From the NCBI GenBank assembly GCA_963695705.1, contig CAVOHB010000010.1:1-64000 (forward strand): a DNA stretch of 64,000 nucleotides. The letters run 5' to 3'. The position numbers and the translations under genes are program-made. Under the pieces are notes generated by a model. The model saw only the letters and a program-made list of their open reading frames with translations. It did not search any database and was not told where the DNA came from. Shown one piece after another: positions 40,181 through 49,177 of this stretch. The DNA comes from JBKPNJ01 sp963695705 (lineage in GTDB: Bacteria; Actinomycetota; Actinomycetes; Propionibacteriales; Nocardioidaceae). Every line of letters starts with the position of its first letter. The stretch's first letter is position 1.

Positions 40181-41241
40181 CGGCGGGTGCTTCGCCGGCG
40201 CGCAAGCGCGATCGTGACGGCGGCGGCGATCAGGCCGCTGACGAGCAGGATCGGTGCGGTCAGGGATTCGTCGATCTCGGAGCGGTCGGCGCTGATGTCG
40301 GGTGCTGCGCCAGTCGCCGGAGGCACTACCGACCCTCCTGACCCCGTCAACGGTGGCGTCTCGCCCGGCCGCACCGGGACCCTGGTCGGCTGATCGTCGC
40401 TGAACTGCGCGTCCAGGTTCAGTCGTACCTCGTAGACCGCGGAGTCCACCCCTTCACTGCCCACCAGGACCTCTGCCGGTCCGGGCAGTGCTGCGATCGA
40501 CTCGCCCTGCGGCTGCTCCGGCAGCGTGGTGCTGCTCAGCGCTGTCCAGCTCGACGGGTCGTACACCACGGCACTCGTGTACGTCCGCAGCACGACCTGT
40601 CCCGACGGCAGGAACGTACCGTCCGTCACCAGGCTTGGTGCCGTGCCGACCGGTTGCAGCCGGTTGGTGTGGTCTGTCGACAGACGGCTCGGTGCGGCGA
40701 AGATCGTGCCGCCGAACAGCTCCTTGGACACCAGGTAAAGACGACCCGAGGAGGGGTCGACCAGCAGTGTCTCGGCGTCGCGAGCACCACCGGGATAGAC
40801 CATCGTCGCCGAGTGTGGGTCGACCGTCGCGTCGGTCGCCGTTGGCTGGTCGATCCAGTAGACCGTGACGGTGCGACGGGTGGCGGAGTTGTCGCCGATG
40901 TCGGCGAAGTAGAGGGTGCCTCCGGGTCCGGGGGCCATGGCCTCGGCATCCGTGGGATCGACGCCGGCGAGAGTTGTCACCGCCACGGTGTCCCCGGTGT
41001 TCATGTCAATGGTGTAGATGTCGGCCCCGTCGCCGGAGTCGTTGGCCGTGTACGCCAGGCCCGGGTCGACCGAGCTCACCACCAGCGAGCTGCTCTCGAC
41101 GATCCGGGGGTCGTGCATGGTGAACAGCGCCTGGGGCTCGACGGCATCGGCGCCGGCCGCCGGCAGCAGGCCGGAGGACATGGCGAGACCGACGCCGACG
41201 ACGGTCGACGACAGCCTGATCCGACGTGGCCAGGTGTTCAC
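40177..41241 (-). CDS. Secreted, membrane-anchored beta-propeller-like protein
   Basis: A 354-residue protein with a signal peptide (about residues 10-31), a beta-rich extracytoplasmic domain with repeated blade-like sections (GLAYTANDSGDGADIYTID, GTLYFADIGDNSATRR, GRLYLVSKELFGGTIF), a Pro/Ser-rich linker and one C-terminal helix followed by ARRRSTRR. A cell-surface function is likely; no enzyme motif is recognised. GTG 41241 overlaps the methyltransferase stop (GTGA), so they are co-translated. Confidence 0.82.
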   Translation of the reverse strand: MNTWPRRIRLSSTVVGVGLAMSSGLLPAAGADAVEPQALFTMHDPRIVESSSLVVSSVDPGLAYTANDSGDGADIYTIDMNTGDTVAVTTLAGVDPTDAEAMAPGPGGTLYFADIGDNSATRRTVTVYWIDQPTATDATVDPHSATMVYPGGARDAETLLVDPSSGRLYLVSKELFGGTIFAAPSRLSTDHTNRLQPVGTAPSLVTDGTFLPSGQVVLRTYTSAVVYDPSSWTALSSTTLPEQPQGESIAALPGPAEVLVGSEGVDSAVYEVRLNLDAQFSDDQPTRVPVRPGETPPLTGSGGSVVPPATGAAPDISADRSEIDESLTAPILLVSGLIAAAVTIALARRRSTRR

Positions 41242-42464
41242 CCGAGCACCTGGGCGGTCTCGGCGGCCAGGATGCGGGCCAGGGCAGGCTCGACTCCCCA
41301 CTCCGCGGTCAGGCGGACGTACTCGTCGGACAGGGCCTTGGTCGGCTCGGCACCGGTGCGAACGGCGCGGATCATCGTGTTGCGCGGTGTGTGCTCGCTC
41401 GCGACGAACTGGACGACATCGACGCGATAGCCGAACATCCGCATCAACGCGGCGCGCAGCGCGTCGGTGAGCACGTCGGCGAAGTGCTCCCGAACGATCC
41501 CATGTCTCGTCAGCAACCCGTACGGCGGCGGGGTGCTGGCGTGCCGCAGCTGGGTCTGCAGGTCGTGGTGGCAGCACGGCGCAGCGAAAACGAGCGGTGC
41601 CTGCCAGCGCACCGCCCGGGCGAGCGCCTCGTCGGTGGCCGTATCGCAGGCATGCAGCGCCAGCACGACGTCTGGCGGGTCCAGCGCGACTTCCGCGATG
41701 GAACCGGCCAGGAACGACATCTCGCGGTCCCAGCCGAGCTCCTGGGCCAGCGCGGTGTTGCGGTCGCGCGAGTGTCGGTTCTGGTCGACGCCGACCAGAT
41801 GCACGGGGAGGTCGCCGGCGCTGCTCAGGTGTCGGAACGTGGCGAACGTCAGGTAGGCGTTTCCGCATCCGAGGTCGACGATGCGAAGGGGCTCGGTCGG
41901 AGTGGGATGCCGAAGCCGACCCGACGCGAGCGCGTCGTCAACCGCAGGCGCGAGCAGCCGGACGAACTCCTCGATCTGGCGATACTTGGCCTGGCGGCTG
42001 GGTTTGACGCGACCTTCGTGGTCGGCGATGCCGATCGCGTGCAGCCACGGTTCGGCTGCCCCCACCAGCCGCGCCTTGGCCCGATCGTGGGCGTGCGTCG
42101 GGGGGAGGTCAGCGTCCGGTGCCCGCCGGTGCACCAGCGCGTCGCCCCTCTTGGTGACCCGCACCTGAAGGGTTGCGGTCGACGCGTCGACGTGCCAGTT
42201 CGCGAACGGCCATCGCAGCAGCTCGTCGACCGCTCGCTCCGCGTCGGTCCCTACCCGGTGGTTCCGCGTGTGTGCCTGGGCCTGGTCGTAGGCCGTCACC
42301 TGGAGGTGGCGTCCTGTCTTGAGGTCGACGTACCTTGCCTCGACCCGACGCCAGGGCGGCTCAAGGCCGCGGCGCCGCCCCGCACCGACAGCACGAACCA
42401 GGCTGGCGTCGTCGAGCAGCAGGCCGCGCAGCGTCGAGAGCGCGGACGTGAGTGACTCAGCCAT
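41238..42464 (-). CDS. SAM-dependent methyltransferase (Methyltransf_32-like)
   Basis: A 408-residue protein. The SAM motif I is IVDLGCGNAYLTFATF (about residue 205), followed by LVGVDQNRHS and a later VVLALHACDTATDEAL. The motif FAAPCCHHDLQTQL is typical of the METTL25/RRNAD1-related group, whose members act on RNA or unknown substrates. An N-terminal 170-residue domain precedes. The start is ATG 42464, four bases after the MFS stop; longer frames upstream lie inside the MFS gene. Confidence 0.88.
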   Translation of the reverse strand: MAESLTSALSTLRGLLLDDASLVRAVGAGRRRGLEPPWRRVEARYVDLKTGRHLQVTAYDQAQAHTRNHRVGTDAERAVDELLRWPFANWHVDASTATLQVRVTKRGDALVHRRAPDADLPPTHAHDRAKARLVGAAEPWLHAIGIADHEGRVKPSRQAKYRQIEEFVRLLAPAVDDALASGRLRHPTPTEPLRIVDLGCGNAYLTFATFRHLSSAGDLPVHLVGVDQNRHSRDRNTALAQELGWDREMSFLAGSIAEVALDPPDVVLALHACDTATDEALARAVRWQAPLVFAAPCCHHDLQTQLRHASTPPPYGLLTRHGIVREHFADVLTDALRAALMRMFGYRVDVVQFVASEHTPRNTMIRAVRTGAEPTKALSDEYVRLTAEWGVEPALARILAAETAQVLG

Positions 42465-42468
42465 GCAA

Positions 42469-43662
42469 CTAGCGTCGCACGTCGCCGGAGGGCGGGCGGA
42501 CGAACGACGCAAGGACCGAGGTCGCAACGCCGAGCAGTGCGACCACCCACAGGGCGCGCTCCAGCGAGAAGCTCGCGGCGAGGAACCCGATCGTGGGCGG
42601 TCCCACCAGGAACCCGGTGTAGCCGAGCGTCGCCACCGCCGCGATGCCGCCGGCCGGGGTCTCGCCGCGTTCGGCGGCCGCACTCATCGCGGTCGGGAAG
42701 ACCAGGGCCAGGCCCAGGCCCCACAGGGCGATCCCCACGACGGTGGCAGGATCGGCCGGCACGGTCAACGTCAGCGCGACCCCGACGGCCGTCAGCAGCC
42801 CGGCCGTCCGCAGCGCGGTCACCCGCCCGACCCGTTCCACGATGTTCGTGCCGGCGGAGCGGCCGACGACCATCGCGAGTGCGTACACAGTGAAGCCGGC
42901 TGCTCCCACCGCCTGCGAGTGCTGGCGCTCGTCGACGAGGAAGATCGCCAGCCAGTCCGAGGCGGCACCCTCACCCAGGGTGGAGCACATCGTGAGGATC
43001 CCGATCAGCAACAGCCAGTGGTTGAACGACCGTGACGCTCGCTCGGGTCGCTCGCCGCTCGGTTCGTCCTCGACGAACGCCAGCGACGCCGTCAGCGACG
43101 CACACAGGACAACCGCGGAGACGACGCGGAACTGCCAGTCGGGTGAAACCTGGGCATGAGCGCACAGCGCTCCGACACCGGCGCCGGCCAGGGCGCCGCC
43201 ACTCCACGCGGCATGAAACCGCGGCATGAATGCCCGGCCGCTCAACTGCTCGACCCGGTGCCCTTGCACGTTCATCGTGACGTCCCAGACCCCCCAGCCT
43301 GCGCCGACGACGGCGAACGCCAGCGCGAGTCCGGCCACGTTCGGCGCCAGGGCCAACAGCGGTACGGAGACGCTGGTCCAGACCATGACGACGCGGCACA
43401 CGGCCCGGCTCCCCCACCGCCGGACCAGCCTCGGGCAGAGCGTCATCGCCGCCATCGAGCCGGCCGCCAGGCAGAGCAGTGCGAGGCCGAGCCCGGACGG
43501 GTCTGCGCCCACATCATGCTTCATCGCCGGCAGTCGCGAGATCCAGGTCGCGACCAGAGCGCCGTTGACGGCGAAGCTCACTCCGACCGCCAGAGCGGAA
43601 TGCCGCACCGAGGCGTCCGCAGGTCTCAGCACGGCACCGCCGACGAGATCAGCCACCCGCAT
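42469..43662 (-). CDS. MFS transporter (fucose permease-like)
   Basis: A 397-residue transporter with twelve helices, an early AVNGALVATWISRLPAMKHD loop and SDWLAIFLVDERQHSQAVGAAG in the second half, as in the COG0738-like MFS exporters of actinobacteria. Substrate unknown. It opens a run of three co-oriented genes (42469-43662, 41238-42464, 40177-41241) with 4-base contacts. Confidence 0.85.
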   Translation of the reverse strand: MRVADLVGGAVLRPADASVRHSALAVGVSFAVNGALVATWISRLPAMKHDVGADPSGLGLALLCLAAGSMAAMTLCPRLVRRWGSRAVCRVVMVWTSVSVPLLALAPNVAGLALAFAVVGAGWGVWDVTMNVQGHRVEQLSGRAFMPRFHAAWSGGALAGAGVGALCAHAQVSPDWQFRVVSAVVLCASLTASLAFVEDEPSGERPERASRSFNHWLLLIGILTMCSTLGEGAASDWLAIFLVDERQHSQAVGAAGFTVYALAMVVGRSAGTNIVERVGRVTALRTAGLLTAVGVALTLTVPADPATVVGIALWGLGLALVFPTAMSAAAERGETPAGGIAAVATLGYTGFLVGPPTIGFLAASFSLERALWVVALLGVATSVLASFVRPPSGDVRR

Positions 43663-43668
43663 CCCTGC

Positions 43669-43755
43669 CTACTGGAGTACGGATGCGAGCACCACGATCA
43701 TCAGCAGCAGGGCCAGCGCCGCGGGGATGACGAGGCGGCGATGGCGAGGATTCAC
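43669..43755 (-). CDS. 28-residue single-span membrane peptide
   Basis: GTG 43755 to TAG 43669. The product begins MNPRHRRLVIP and continues as one uninterrupted hydrophobic helix (AALALLLMIVVLASVLQ). Very short proteins with an NPRxRRxVIP head and one helix recur in actinobacteria. The ribosome site is weak (GGATAG), so confidence is moderate. Confidence 0.5.
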   Translation of the reverse strand: MNPRHRRLVIPAALALLLMIVVLASVLQ

Positions 43756-43803
43756 GTCCGCCAGGCTATCCACCCGGCTGCCGGCGCTCTGCCAGCTTCC
43801 CGT

Positions 43804-44361
43804 TCACCCCGCGAGCGGGTAGTCCCCGATGGTGGTGTAGCGGGGACGTCCTTCGTCGCCCTTGCCGAGCTCGGAGCGCAGCAGGCTGAGCTCGTGCACG
43901 GTCCACGCGGCGCTGGCGAACGGCGACAGCTGGGCAACCGTCGTCGCGAGATCGGCGGTGGCCCGCGCCCGCGCGATGCTCAGGTGTGGCCGGTACCCAC
44001 GGTCCGGCATGTCCAACCCGGACCGGCGACCCGCGGCCCGTGCCGAAGCCGCCAGCGCAATCAGCCCTGCGCGGTCCCCCTGGACCCCGATCCACAGCAC
44101 TCGCGCCCGGCTCGGCCTGGCGAAGGCACCCGCACCGCTGCACCGCAGCGTGAGCGGGGCCGTCCTCGCGGCCAGCCGCCGTAGTCGGACGTCCAGGGTC
44201 TCGGTCACCTGGTCGGTCACCTCTCCGTAGAACGCCAGGGTCAGGTGCCATTGCTCGGGTGACGTCCATCGCAGCCTGACATCCGGCGCCAGCGTCTCCA
44301 CTGAGGTGGCGACCTCCGCAAGCACCTCCGGTGGTGGTCTCACCGCAGCGAAGAGTCGCAT
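43804..44361 (-). CDS. thpR: RNA 2',3'-cyclic phosphodiesterase
   Basis: A 185-residue protein of the 2H phosphoesterase superfamily. The two catalytic HxTx/HxSx motifs are HLTL (about residue 39) and HLSI (about residue 126), with the typical start MRLFAAVRPPPEVL and the WIGVQGD segment. The family hydrolyses 2',3'-cyclic phosphates at RNA ends (formerly called 2'-5' RNA ligase). It is a single-gene unit. Confidence 0.93.
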   Translation of the reverse strand: MRLFAAVRPPPEVLAEVATSVETLAPDVRLRWTSPEQWHLTLAFYGEVTDQVTETLDVRLRRLAARTAPLTLRCSGAGAFARPSRARVLWIGVQGDRAGLIALAASARAAGRRSGLDMPDRGYRPHLSIARARATADLATTVAQLSPFASAAWTVHELSLLRSELGKGDEGRPRYTTIGDYPLAG

Positions 44362-44441
44362 CGCGCCCGCGCCACCTCCGGCACCTCCGCAGGAGCCGGC
44401 CGAGAGGCCCCAGCCCGAAAGAGCTGCTGCGAAGCAGACGA

Positions 44442-44462
44442 GGGCGCCGCAGTGCGGCGCCC
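44442..44462 (-). terminator. Terminator hairpin after the MFS gene
   Basis: A perfect 10-bp inverted repeat (GGGCGCCGCA/TGCGGCGCCC) with one central base lies in the 217-base gap between the MFS stop (44579) and thpR. A smaller GCCCC/GGGGC hairpin at 44527-44540 stands nearer the MFS stop. Confidence 0.6.
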
Positions 44463-44578
44463 GAGTCTTGTCCCATTGTGAGCCGCCGGCCCCGTTCGTG
44501 CCAACCGGGAGTCGAGAAGTCGATATGCCCCTCCGGGGGCTGGGCAGGTCGGTGCCGCGGCCCGAGTCGGTCGTCCAT

Positions 44579-45871
44579 CTAGGACCGGAGCTCGGCGTAC
44601 TCCCGTCGTCCGTATACGTGCATGTGCGGATGTGGCTCGAGCTTCGGACGCACCACTATTCCCTTACGCCTGGTGAACAGGAGAGTCGCGAAGGCGGTTC
44701 CGGCGATCACCAGCAGGCCGCCGGCGATGAGGGTCCACCGGGCCCCGAAATGCTCCCCCAGCCAGCCGATGACCGGTGCGCCCGCCGGTGTGCCACCCAT
44801 GAAGACCATCATGTAGAGCGCCATCACGCGGCCACGCATGTCGGGACTCACGCTCAGCTGCATGGTGGCATTGGCGGCGGTGATCATCGTCAGCGCGGTG
44901 ACACCGACCAGTGGGAGGACCAGGGCGAACGTGAGATACGTCGGCATGAAGCCGGCGATGACCTCCGTGACCCCGAATAGCACCGCGGCAGAGACGACGA
45001 GCCGGTGTCGTGGCGTCCCCCGCCGCGCGGCCAGCAGCGCGCCGGCCAGCGACCCCACGGCCATGGCGGAGCCGAGCAGGCCGAACTCGCCGGCTCCCTT
45101 GTGGAACACGTTCGTGGCCATCAGGGCCGTCGTCAGCTGGAAGTTGAGGCCGAAGGTGCCGGCGAAGAACACGATCAGCAGGATCATCATCAGGTCGGGA
45201 CGGACGAGCACGTACCGCACGCCGTTGCGGATCATGCCGGGCTCGCGCGGCGCCCGCTCGGGCGTCGACAGGTCCGCGGTGCGCATCAGGTTCAGCGACC
45301 AGATCACCGCGAGGTAGCTCGCAGCGTTCAGGATGATCACCAGGCCGGTCGCCATCACGCCGCCACCGAGCAGCGTGATCATGCCACCGGCGAGAGCGGG
45401 GCCGACCACTCGCGCAGCGTTGAACGACGCGGAGTTGAGCCCCACCGCGTTGCCCAGATCGTCCTTGCCGACCATCTCGACCACGAACGACTGCCGGGCG
45501 GGTATGTCGAAAGCGTTCGCGATGCCGAAGACGAAGGCGAGCAGGTAGACATGCCACACCTGCGCGGCCCCGGACACGGCCAGCAGGCCGAGCGCGAGCG
45601 CCGCGGTGGCCATGCCGGCCTGGGTGAACATCAACAACCGCCGCTTGGGGAGGCGGTCGGCGAGCAGCCCCGCATACGGCGACAGGAGCAGGATCGGCAG
45701 GAACTGGAGGCCGGTGGTGATGCCGAGCGCGGTACCGCTGCTTCCGGTGAGCAGCAGGACCAGCCAGTCCTGCGCCACTCGCTGCAACCAGGTGCCGACA
45801 TTGGAGATGATGCCGCCGCTGGCGTAGAGGCGGTAGTTGCGGATTCGGAGCGCGTGGAACGTCGACCTCAT
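44579..45871 (-). CDS. MFS efflux transporter under MarR control
   Basis: A 430-residue transporter of the MFS_3 (EntS-like) group: FHALRIRNYRLYASGGIISNVGTWLQRVAQDWLVL at the N-terminus, GLLADRLPKRRLL loop and RGRVMALYMMVFMGGTPAGAP. Its start ATG 45871 overlaps the MarR stop (ATGA), so repressor and pump are made from one transcript. The likely role is drug or metabolite efflux induced by the MarR ligand. Confidence 0.9.
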   Translation of the reverse strand: MRSTFHALRIRNYRLYASGGIISNVGTWLQRVAQDWLVLLLTGSSGTALGITTGLQFLPILLLSPYAGLLADRLPKRRLLMFTQAGMATAALALGLLAVSGAAQVWHVYLLAFVFGIANAFDIPARQSFVVEMVGKDDLGNAVGLNSASFNAARVVGPALAGGMITLLGGGVMATGLVIILNAASYLAVIWSLNLMRTADLSTPERAPREPGMIRNGVRYVLVRPDLMMILLIVFFAGTFGLNFQLTTALMATNVFHKGAGEFGLLGSAMAVGSLAGALLAARRGTPRHRLVVSAAVLFGVTEVIAGFMPTYLTFALVLPLVGVTALTMITAANATMQLSVSPDMRGRVMALYMMVFMGGTPAGAPVIGWLGEHFGARWTLIAGGLLVIAGTAFATLLFTRRKGIVVRPKLEPHPHMHVYGRREYAELRS

Positions 45872-46335
45872 GACTGTGCCAGCCTGTCCAGGATCGGCGC
45901 CGCCCGGCGGAGCAGATCGCGCTCCTCGACGGTGAGCCGTCGCAGCTGGGTGGCCATCCACTGGTCGCGACGACGACGTTCCTGCAGCAGGACGTCCCGT
46001 CCGGCCTCGGCCAGTCGAACCACGACCTGACGACCGTCGGTGGAGTGCGGCTCGCGTGCAACCATGCCTCGCTCGACCAGGCAGTTGACCGTCCTGGTCA
46101 ACGACGGCGGTTGTACGCGCTCGATCCCGGCGAGCTCCCCTGCGCTCAGCGGTCCGTGACGGTCCAGCGTCCCTAATACGGCCAGCTGGTTGAGGCTGAG
46201 GTCGTTGGTCGCGTCACGCTCGGTGCGCATCCGGCGGGCGAGCCGCATGACCGATACCCGCAGCGCGCTGGCAAGACTGCCGTCTGCTCTGTGCTGCTTG
46301 GTTGTCTGACTCGGCATTCGTTTAGCATAATTCAT
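45868..46335 (-). CDS. MarR-family transcriptional regulator
   Basis: A 155-residue winged-helix protein: NQLAVLGTLDRHGPLSAGELAGIERVQ, PSLTRTVNCLVERGMVAREPHSTDGRQVVVRL with the wing, and C-terminal dimerisation helices. It starts at ATG 46335 or, more simply, ATG 46317. The palindromic region at 46322-46347 overlaps the first start, so autorepression is likely, extending to the downstream MFS pump gene. Confidence 0.92.
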   Translation of the reverse strand: MNYAKRMPSQTTKQHRADGSLASALRVSVMRLARRMRTERDATNDLSLNQLAVLGTLDRHGPLSAGELAGIERVQPPSLTRTVNCLVERGMVAREPHSTDGRQVVVRLAEAGRDVLLQERRRRDQWMATQLRRLTVEERDLLRRAAPILDRLAQS

Positions 46336-46347
46336 TACCCTTGCTAA
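46322..46347. promoter_or_regulatory. Nested inverted repeat at the MarR promoter
   Basis: Outer arms TTAGC/GCTAA enclose an inner TAAT-TC-ATTA palindrome. It is AT-rich, unlike the surroundings, and overlaps the possible MarR start. It is a likely binding site for the encoded MarR protein. Confidence 0.5.
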
Positions 46348-46376
46348 CGAAAATGTCTTCGGTTTTCATCCCGAGC

Positions 46377-47846
46377 TCAGTTGCCGAGCCACTCGGTCAA
46401 CGGGTTGATGGCGAAGTAGAGCACGAACAGCACGGCGACGATCCACATCAACGGGTGGATGACGCCCATCTTGCCGCGCACGACTTTGATCAGGACATAC
46501 GCGATGAACCCGGCTCCGATACCGACCGTGATGGAGTAGGTGAACGGCATCAGCACTATGGTCAGGAACGCCGGTAGTGCGATCTCGATGTCGTCCCAGT
46601 CGATGTTCCTCACCTGGGTCATCATCAGGAAGCCCACCAGGACCAACGCCGGAGTCGCCGCTTCGTTGGGGATGACCTCGACCAGCGGAGCGAAGACGGT
46701 GGCCAGCAGGAAGAGCACGCCGGTGACGACCGAGGCCAGCCCGGTGCGGGCGCCCTCGCCCACGCCGGACGCCGACTCGATGTAGGACGTGTTGCTCGAC
46801 ACCGACGCGGCTCCGCCGGCGGCCGCGGCGATCGAGTCCACGACCAGGATCCGCTGCGCCCTCGGAGGGGTTCCCTGGTCGTCGAGAAGCCCGGCCTCCG
46901 CGCCGATCGCGGTCATCGTGCCCATCGTGTCGAAGAAGTCGGCCAACAGCAGCGTGAAGACGAACAGCACCGCGGTGACGAAGCCGACGCGGCCGAAGGC
47001 TCCGAACAGCGAGAACTGGCCGAGGAGCGAGAAGTCAGGGACGTCGGCGATCGAGTCCGGCGTCGTCGGGACGTTGAGGTTCCAGCCGATCGGGTTGGGC
47101 GCCTTGTCCGGCCCGAGGAACGTCGGTCCGATGTCACCGATCGACTCGACCACGATCGCGAGGATGGTCCCGACCAGGATGCCGATCAGGATCGCGCCCG
47201 TCACCTGACGTACGTAGAGCACGACCATCACCAGCAGGCCGATGCAGAAGACCACGACCGGCCAGCCGGCGAGCTGGCCGCCCGGCCCGAGCTCGACGGG
47301 CACGGGGCCCACTCCGGTCCGCCGGACGAACCCGGCGTCGACCAACCCGATCAGGGCGACGAACAGGCCGATGCCGACCGAGATCGCGGTCTTGAGCTGG
47401 CTCGGAACGGCGGCGAAGACCGCCTTGCGGAGCCCGGTGAGCACGAGCGCCAGGATGATCAGGCCCTCCAGGACGACGAGCCCCATGGCGTCCTGCCACG
47501 ACATGCCACTGGCGATCGACAGTGCCACGAACGCGTTCAGCCCGAGCCCGGTGGCCAGTGCCAGCGGATAGTTCGCGAAGACGCCCATCAGCAACGTCAT
47601 CACGCCGGCCACCAGCGCAGTGGCAGCCGCGACCAGGGCAAAGTCCGGCGCGCTGCCGCCGCCGAGGAACTTCCCGTCGGCGTCGGCGACCGAGCCGATG
47701 ATGAGCGGGTTGAGCACGATGATGTAGGCCATCGTGAAAAACGTCACGACACCGCCGCGGACCTCGGCAGACGGCGTCGAGCCTCGTTCCCTGATCTGGA
47801 AGAAGCCGTCGATACCGCCGGTTCTGGACCTCGTCGTCGAGCTCAT
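46377..47846 (-). CDS. Guanine/hypoxanthine permease (AzgA/PbuG group of NCS2)
   Basis: A 489-residue purine transporter. Landmarks are GVVTFFTMAYIIVLNPLII, GVFANYPLALATGLGLNAFV, LLADFFDTMGTMTAIGAEAGLLD and SVSSNTSYIESASGVGEGARTGLASVVTG, all diagnostic of the AzgA-like branch. About 13-14 helices. It imports hypoxanthine, guanine or adenine by proton symport. A divergent DUF2530 gene starts 133 bases upstream; no purine riboswitch is apparent in the intergenic region. Confidence 0.94.
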   Translation of the reverse strand: MSSTTRSRTGGIDGFFQIRERGSTPSAEVRGGVVTFFTMAYIIVLNPLIIGSVADADGKFLGGGSAPDFALVAAATALVAGVMTLLMGVFANYPLALATGLGLNAFVALSIASGMSWQDAMGLVVLEGLIILALVLTGLRKAVFAAVPSQLKTAISVGIGLFVALIGLVDAGFVRRTGVGPVPVELGPGGQLAGWPVVVFCIGLLVMVVLYVRQVTGAILIGILVGTILAIVVESIGDIGPTFLGPDKAPNPIGWNLNVPTTPDSIADVPDFSLLGQFSLFGAFGRVGFVTAVLFVFTLLLADFFDTMGTMTAIGAEAGLLDDQGTPPRAQRILVVDSIAAAAGGAASVSSNTSYIESASGVGEGARTGLASVVTGVLFLLATVFAPLVEVIPNEAATPALVLVGFLMMTQVRNIDWDDIEIALPAFLTIVLMPFTYSITVGIGAGFIAYVLIKVVRGKMGVIHPLMWIVAVLFVLYFAINPLTEWLGN

Positions 47847-47979
47847 TGAGTCCCCTCACGCAGTGTTCGGGCGATTCGCAGACGGCGGAAGCATGCCAGA
47901 CACCCATGGCCACGTCAGCATCAGCAACGCGGCGGCAGTCGCGATGATCACCGGCGCGGCGGCGGCGTAGCCTGAACGC

Positions 47980-48300
47980 GTGGCTGCGGATCCGGGACGA
48001 GCCGGCCCGCCGGGCGACCCGCCCGGCGGTCCGCAGCTGGAGCCGCTCGACGTCGACGGCGTGCAGACGGTTGCGGTGGGCACGATCGCCTGGCTGGTCG
48101 CGCTGGTCGCCCTGCTGCCCTTCTACCGGACGCTGGAGGAGCAGGGCCGGCTCTGGTGGCTCTGGACCTGCGGCGCCGGCATCGGGATCGGGTTGTTCGC
48201 GCTGTGGTACTGCCGCCGTCGGCGTCGCCTGCTGGCCGGTCGGCGGGCGGGCCAGCAGGCGACCGTTGACACCGACGCGCTCGGGGCCGCCGAGCTGTGA
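47980..48300 (+). CDS. DUF2530 membrane protein
   Basis: A 106-residue protein with two helices: VQTVAVGTIAWLVALVALLPFY and LWWLWTCGAGIGIGLFALWYC, then an Arg-rich segment, matching the actinobacterial DUF2530 family. GTG 47980 is preceded at six bases by TAGCCT, a good -10 box, so the transcript is likely leaderless. Function unknown. It overlaps no neighbour and converges on the DUF3027 gene. Confidence 0.9.
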   Translation: MAADPGRAGPPGDPPGGPQLEPLDVDGVQTVAVGTIAWLVALVALLPFYRTLEEQGRLWWLWTCGAGIGIGLFALWYCRRRRRLLAGRRAGQQATVDTDALGAAEL

Positions 48301-48323
48301 CCGCGGACGGCGACCGTGGCCGT

Positions 48324-49094
48324 CTAGAAGCGCTCGACGTCGTCGTACCCGAGCGTGTCGAGGACCGGCTCGGGCAGTCGGAGATCCTCTCCCTGAGCAC
48401 CGGGGACGCTGACCTGCGAGTGGGCGCCGCAGCCGTGGTCGAACGACACGACCCGGCCGTCGCTGGGGGAGAACTCGTTGGTGCAGACCCCGAAGATCGA
48501 GCCGAGGCCACCGGTGAGCTTGACCACGAAGCCGCAGGTGGAGCACCGGTCGAGTGCCGACTGCGCGATCGGTGCCTGCGGGCCGTGACTTCCGGTGTAC
48601 CAGCGCTCCGCGGCCTCGTCGCGTCCAACGGGGGAGAGGACCCGCTCGCGGCCGAGCCCGAGCTCGTCGATGACCGAGCGAACAGCCTCGTCATCGGGCG
48701 CCTCGTCCGCCGCGGTGTAACCGGGCGCCAGACGGGGGTCGTCGGCCTCGGTCGGCAGCAGGAACCCGGGCCCTATGTCGCCGGGCTGGACCCGCTCCCG
48801 CCACGGCACCCAGCGCGGCGCCAGCACCGCATCGGGGCCGGGAAGCAGCACGATCTCGTCGACGGTGACGGACTTCTGCCGCGAGGCCCGAGTGACGGTG
48901 ACCGACCATCTCCAGGACCGGTACCCCCTGCGGGTGCTCGCGAAGTAGTGCGTGACAAGGCGTTCGCCCTCGACGTCGTGGCCGGCGTAGTCGCCGATCT
49001 CGTCACTCCCCACCACGGCGAGCAGCGCGTCCCGTGCGGTGTCGACCGCGGCCGCGCACACAGCATCGGGCCGGGCCCTGGTGGTGGGGGTCAT
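48324..49094 (-). CDS. DUF3027 protein
   Basis: A 256-residue actinobacterial protein. The conserved core VDEIVLLPGPDAVLAPRWVPWRERVQPGDIGPG is followed by a Cys-rich C-terminal part, CSTCGFVVKLTGGLGSIFGVC and HGCGAHSQV, which probably binds zinc. Function unknown. ATG 49094 follows GGAGGAG. The gene is divergent from an MFS gene and next to DUF2530, a neighbourhood conserved widely in actinobacteria. Confidence 0.9.
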   Translation of the reverse strand: MTPTTRARPDAVCAAAVDTARDALLAVVGSDEIGDYAGHDVEGERLVTHYFASTRRGYRSWRWSVTVTRASRQKSVTVDEIVLLPGPDAVLAPRWVPWRERVQPGDIGPGFLLPTEADDPRLAPGYTAADEAPDDEAVRSVIDELGLGRERVLSPVGRDEAAERWYTGSHGPQAPIAQSALDRCSTCGFVVKLTGGLGSIFGVCTNEFSPSDGRVVSFDHGCGAHSQVSVPGAQGEDLRLPEPVLDTLGYDDVERF

Positions 49095-49177
49095 GCGGCG
49101 ATTCTCCTCCATTGCCCGCGGCACGCGTAATCGGCTCCCTGGAGCGCGAGCGCGGTTGACCTTGGCAGGATGGGCGC

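Noticed and set aside
41242..41868. N-terminal extension of the secreted propeller-like protein
   Set aside because: It overlaps the methyltransferase in another frame; the signal peptide begins right after GTG 41241.
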